The notes beneath the pieces were generated by a model, which was not told where the DNA came from, did not search any database, and saw nothing but the letters and a program-made list of their open reading frames with translations. Positions 22,527-24,937 of a stretch of DNA of 24,937 bases are shown here, in pieces. Numbering within the stretch: position 1 is the stretch's first letter; each line of letters opens with the position of its first letter. This stretch comes from Alysiella sp. (GTDB taxonomy: Bacteria > Pseudomonadota > Gammaproteobacteria > Burkholderiales > Neisseriaceae), in the NCBI RefSeq assembly GCF_030525755.1, contig NZ_JAUNEC010000020.1, positions 1 to 24,937 on the forward strand, given 5' to 3'. A program made the position numbers and the translations under genes.

Positions 22527-22573
22527 TTTTTCAATCCTTTCAAAATTACGATTTAGGTTGCCTGAAACTGTTT

Positions 22574-22588
22574 GTGTCGATTTGACAC
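22574..22588. promoter_or_regulatory. candidate operator, GTGTC-N5-GACAC
   Basis: A perfect five-base inverted repeat with a five-base centre (GTGTCGATTTGACAC) in the leader of the symporter gene, about 50 bases before its start. It could be a regulator site or chance. Confidence 0.3.
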
Positions 22589-22665
22589 TAAACCAATGCA
22601 AAAGTGCGTTATTCTAATTCATCTTGCGACATTGTGCAGAATTAAGCACCATTCATCATCATTGT

Positions 22666-22677
22666 TTCAGGCAGCCT
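22666..22677 (-). repeat. DNA uptake sequence
   Basis: Perfect TTCAGGCAGCCT in the divergent gap upstream of waaA. A near match AGGTTGCCTGAA lies at 22555-22566. Confidence 0.9.
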
Positions 22678-22730
22678 AATCAATTTTCCATTATCATATG
22701 CCGCCTAAATCTACTAAGAGAGAACGTTTG

Positions 22731-24002
22731 ATGAACTTGTTGTACCGATTGTTGTGGTTGATTGCGACCCCGCTTATTCGTGTCTATTTACACAAACGCG
22801 CCCAAAAAAATCCCGAATATTTAAAACATTGGCCTGAACGTTTTGGGCAGCCCTATCCCAATCCTATGCAAAAAGCCATTTGGATACACGCTGTTTCGGT
22901 TGGAGAAACCCGTGCAGCAGAACCTTTAATTGCTGCTTTGCGTGTCCATTTTCCCAATGCCCCTTTGCTTATCACGCAAATGACCCCAACAGGTCGTGCC
23001 ATAGCTGAACAACTCTATCCCCAAGCACAATGTCGTTACTTGCCTTATGACCGTGCTGACTGGGTACAACAATTCTTGCGTGAGCATCAACCTTTATTGG
23101 GTATATTGATGGAAACCGAAATTTGGCCCAATTTAATGCAAGGCTGCCTGAAAAACGAAGTTCCCCTCTTTTTGGCAAACGCCCGTTTATCTGAAAAATC
23201 ACTTAATGGCTACCAAAAAATTTTACCGCTCATTCAACCTGCCATGAACAGTTTATCAGCCTGTTTTGCTCAAAATGAAGAAGATGCACGGCGTTTGCAA
23301 CAAATCGGCACAATTAATCCACAAATTTGCGGCAACACCAAATTTGATATTGCACCACCACCGCAATCTGCAGCACAAGCAGAAACATTCAAACAACGCA
23401 TTGGTCATCGTCGCGTATTTTTGGCAGCCAGCACACGCGTACACCGTGATACAGATGAAGCCGAACTGATTTTGCAGGCATGGCAGCGACACAAACTGCC
23501 TGATGCTTTATTGGTCATTGTGCCACGCCACCCCGAACATTTTCAGGCAGCCTTTGATACCGCACAGCGTTTCGGTTTCAAAGTACAAAAACGCAGTGAT
23601 GAACAACCTGTGCTGCCTGAAACCCAAGTTTGGATAGGCGACAGCATGGGTGAAATGTTTGCTTATTATCAGGCAGCCGATGCTGTATTTGTGGGTGGCA
23701 GCTTGGTGGATACGGGTTGCCAAAACATCATTGAGCCTCTGTCTTGTGGTAAAGCTGTGGCATTTGGTTTTTCCACCTACAATTTTCAGGCAGCCTGTAC
23801 AGGTGCATTGGCATCGGGTGCTGCTGTACAAGTACAAACTGCATCGGAATTGGTACACATCGTTTCACAGTGGTTTACCTTGCCCGAAAGTACAAAAATA
23901 CAACAAAATAAGGCAATTGAATTTGTACAAAAGCATCGTGGTTCAGGACAAAAAATGGCAGATTTGATTGCTAATAAAATGAAAGAAAAGAAAAAATCAT
24001 AA
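22731..24002 (+). CDS. waaA: 3-deoxy-D-manno-octulosonic acid transferase
   Basis: A 423-residue Kdo transferase that adds Kdo from CMP-Kdo to lipid IVA in lipopolysaccharide/lipooligosaccharide synthesis, at the cytoplasmic face of the inner membrane. An N-terminal membrane anchor (about 3-20) precedes the GT-B fold. The catalytic glutamate is Glu59 in HAVSVGETRAAEP. The nucleotide-sugar block is visible as FVGGSLVDTGCQNIIEP in the C-terminal half. ATG 22731 gives the usual N-terminus (MNLLYRLLWL) and follows AAGAGAG; an ATG at 22698 would add 11 non-conserved residues. Three perfect uptake sequences lie inside the gene. Confidence 0.96.
   Translation: MNLLYRLLWLIATPLIRVYLHKRAQKNPEYLKHWPERFGQPYPNPMQKAIWIHAVSVGETRAAEPLIAALRVHFPNAPLLITQMTPTGRAIAEQLYPQAQCRYLPYDRADWVQQFLREHQPLLGILMETEIWPNLMQGCLKNEVPLFLANARLSEKSLNGYQKILPLIQPAMNSLSACFAQNEEDARRLQQIGTINPQICGNTKFDIAPPPQSAAQAETFKQRIGHRRVFLAASTRVHRDTDEAELILQAWQRHKLPDALLVIVPRHPEHFQAAFDTAQRFGFKVQKRSDEQPVLPETQVWIGDSMGEMFAYYQAADAVFVGGSLVDTGCQNIIEPLSCGKAVAFGFSTYNFQAACTGALASGAAVQVQTASELVHIVSQWFTLPESTKIQQNKAIEFVQKHRGSGQKMADLIANKMKEKKKS
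23141..23152 (+). repeat. DNA uptake sequence inside waaA
   Basis: Perfect AGGCTGCCTGAA in the coding region. Confidence 0.9.
23542..23553 (-). repeat. DNA uptake sequence inside waaA
   Basis: Perfect TTCAGGCAGCCT in the coding region, encoding part of HFQAAF. Confidence 0.9.
23785..23796 (-). repeat. DNA uptake sequence inside waaA
   Basis: Perfect TTCAGGCAGCCT in the coding region, encoding part of NFQAAC, the same FQAA translation as the copy at 23542. Confidence 0.9.
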
Positions 24003-24027
24003 TAATTGCTATTCAAGAATAGCCCGA

Positions 24028-24060
24028 AGGCTACCTGAACAACATGTTTTCAGGCAGCCT
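24028..24060 (+). terminator. mixed-dialect uptake-sequence pair after waaA
   Basis: AGGCTACCTGAA (24028-24039) faces TTCAGGCAGCCT (24049-24060), giving a 12-base stem with one mismatch and a 9-base loop, followed by TTATTTTG. A smaller palindrome GCTATTC-AA-GAATAGC lies just upstream (24008-24023). Confidence 0.65.
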
Positions 24061-24228
24061 TATTTTGTGCTCTAGAATCTAAATAATAATAAATATCATT
24101 ATATCATTGAAAATCTTAAACTTTTTTAAATACGATACTGTAAGAAAAATTTAAATACTGATAAAATACCGCGTTGCATTAAATTTACATTGCTTTTACT
24201 TGAAAGCAATAAACATTGGGGTATTACC
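24061..24228 (+). promoter_or_regulatory. AT-rich promoter region of the nuo operon, with a Fur-box-like sequence
   Basis: The 168 bases before nuoA are much richer in A and T than their surroundings. AATAATAAATATCATTATA (24085-24103) matches the 19-base Fur consensus GATAATGATAATCATTATC at 14 positions. Possible -10 sequences are GATACT (24134-24139) and TAAAAT (24162-24167), neither with a good -35. The promoter role is inferred from position. Confidence 0.35.
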
Positions 24229-24597
24229 ATGTTGGCAAACTATTTTCCCGTTTTGATTTTTTTGATTATTGGCTTGGTGGCAGGCATAGCGTTTATTGTG
24301 TTGGGCAATTTGCTCGGGCCCAAACGCCACTACCACGAAAAAGACACCCCCTTTGAATGCGGCTTTGAAGCCTTTGAAAACGCGCGCATGAAATTTGATG
24401 TGCGCTATTATTTGGTGGCGATTTTGTTCATTTTGTTTGATTTGGAAGTCGCTTTTATGATTCCGTGGGCGGTGGTATTTAAAGATTTGATGGCGGAAAC
24501 GGGCGCGTATGCGTTTTGGTCTATGTTGGTGTTCATTGTCGTTTTGACGGTGGGCTTTGTTTATGAATGGAAAAAAGGTGCGCTGGAATGGGAATAG
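24229..24597 (+). CDS. nuoA: NADH-quinone oxidoreductase subunit A
   Basis: A 122-residue membrane subunit of respiratory complex I with three hydrophobic segments (about 6-28, 63-82 and 89-110). The family block KDTPFECGFEAFENARMKFD, followed by VRYYLVAILFILFDLEVAF, carries the conserved acidic residues near the quinone channel. ATG 24229 follows a GGGG sequence; the open frame from 24190 adds 13 non-conserved residues. The gene overlaps nuoB by ten bases, so translation is coupled. It is the first gene of the nuo operon. Confidence 0.96.
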   Translation: MLANYFPVLIFLIIGLVAGIAFIVLGNLLGPKRHYHEKDTPFECGFEAFENARMKFDVRYYLVAILFILFDLEVAFMIPWAVVFKDLMAETGAYAFWSMLVFIVVLTVGFVYEWKKGALEWE

Positions 24598-24937
24598 AAG
24601 GCGTTTTAAATAAAGGTTTCGTTACCGCCAGCGCGGACACCGTTTTGAATTATGTGCGTACAGGCTCTTTGTGGCCTGTTACCTTTGGTTTGGCGTGCTG
24701 CGCGGTGGAAATGATGCATGCGGGCATGGCACGTTATGACCTTGACCGATTTGGGATTATTTTCCGCCCATCGCCACGACAATCCGATTTGATGATTGTC
24801 GCAGGCACTTTGTGCAACAAAATGGCACCCGCCCTGCGCCGCGTTTACGACCAAATGGCAGAACCGCGTTGGGTGTTGTCTATGGGTTCGTGCGCCAATG
24901 GGGGTGGCTATTATCACTATTCCTATTCGGTGGTGCG
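24588..24937 (+). CDS. nuoB: NADH-quinone oxidoreductase subunit B, 5' part (runs off the window)
   Basis: The first 116 codons of the complex I subunit that holds iron-sulphur cluster N2, the donor to quinone. The tandem cysteines Cys37-Cys38 in GLACCAVEMM and Cys102 in MGSCANGGGYY are present; the fourth ligand lies past the edge. RFGIIFRPSPRQSDLMIVAG is the classic NuoB segment. The start ATG is inside the end of nuoA. The frame stays open to the last base of the window. Confidence 0.95.
   Translation, partial: MGIEGVLNKGFVTASADTVLNYVRTGSLWPVTFGLACCAVEMMHAGMARYDLDRFGIIFRPSPRQSDLMIVAGTLCNKMAPALRRVYDQMAEPRWVLSMGSCANGGGYYHYSYSVV

Noticed and set aside
22527..22601. Longer N-terminus for the AGCS symporter
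   Set aside because: The additional 25 residues are not family-like and lack a ribosome site, whereas ATG 22526 has AAAGGATTG upstream.
1682..24060. Repeated AGGCTGCCTGAA considered as a CRISPR or regulator site
   Set aside because: Spacing is irregular, copies occur in both orientations and inside genes, and the 12-mer matches the Neisseriaceae DNA uptake sequence.

Overview
The window comes from a Neisseriaceae genome. The 12-base DNA uptake sequence AGGCTGCCTGAA (or its reverse complement) occurs at least 25 times without mismatch. It sits mostly in intergenic hairpins but also inside genes. From memory, this dialect (simDUS) was described for Simonsiella muelleri and relatives, so I favour the Simonsiella/Alysiella/Conchiformibius side of the family. 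The host genes support this: a waaA-type Kdo transferase, an nuoA-nuoB start, a lipoprotein cytochrome c', and Correia-like miniature repeats. No tRNA, rRNA, CRISPR array or prophage was seen.

Layout. Bases 1-743 hold a decayed IS630-family transposase (minus strand) and a degenerate hairpin repeat. Next come an M48 metallopeptidase (TTG start), a lipoprotein cytochrome c' (minus), a YdfG-type dehydrogenase and a MAPEG protein (minus). Two repeat-rich intergenic stretches (2502-2829 and 4189-4594) separate these genes. Bases 5202-18513 form a catabolic island. An acetyl-CoA acetyltransferase and a LysR regulator lie on the minus strand. Divergent from them, eleven co-oriented genes run on the plus strand: hppD, a VOC-family dioxygenase-like gene, a fumarylacetoacetase-family gene, an NhaC-type antiporter, maiA, a three-gene TRAP transporter, atoE and scoA-scoB. 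Then follow yggX, acpP, fabF, an alanine/glycine:cation symporter (minus), waaA, nuoA and the 5' part of nuoB, which runs off the right edge.

How the genes fit together. HppD makes homogentisate from 4-hydroxyphenylpyruvate. MaiA isomerises maleylacetoacetate. The FAH-family enzyme releases fumarate and acetoacetate. ScoAB activates acetoacetate with CoA, and the thiolase cleaves it to acetyl-CoA. AtoE, the TRAP system and the NhaC-like carrier could move acids and cations for the pathway. The ring-opening step normally done by the cupin-fold enzyme HmgA has no HmgA-like gene in the window. In its place, between hppD and the FAH gene, is a 181-residue VOC protein with a plausible His-His-Glu metal site. 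The main hypothesis here is that this protein replaces HmgA or assists the step.

A second theme is repeats. Five intergenic elements share a core resembling the neisserial Correia element but differ at their ends, and one lies between acpP and fabF. Many operon ends carry paired inverted uptake sequences that can act as terminators or mRNA 3' end hairpins; two of these pairs mix in a variant, AGGCTACCTGAA.
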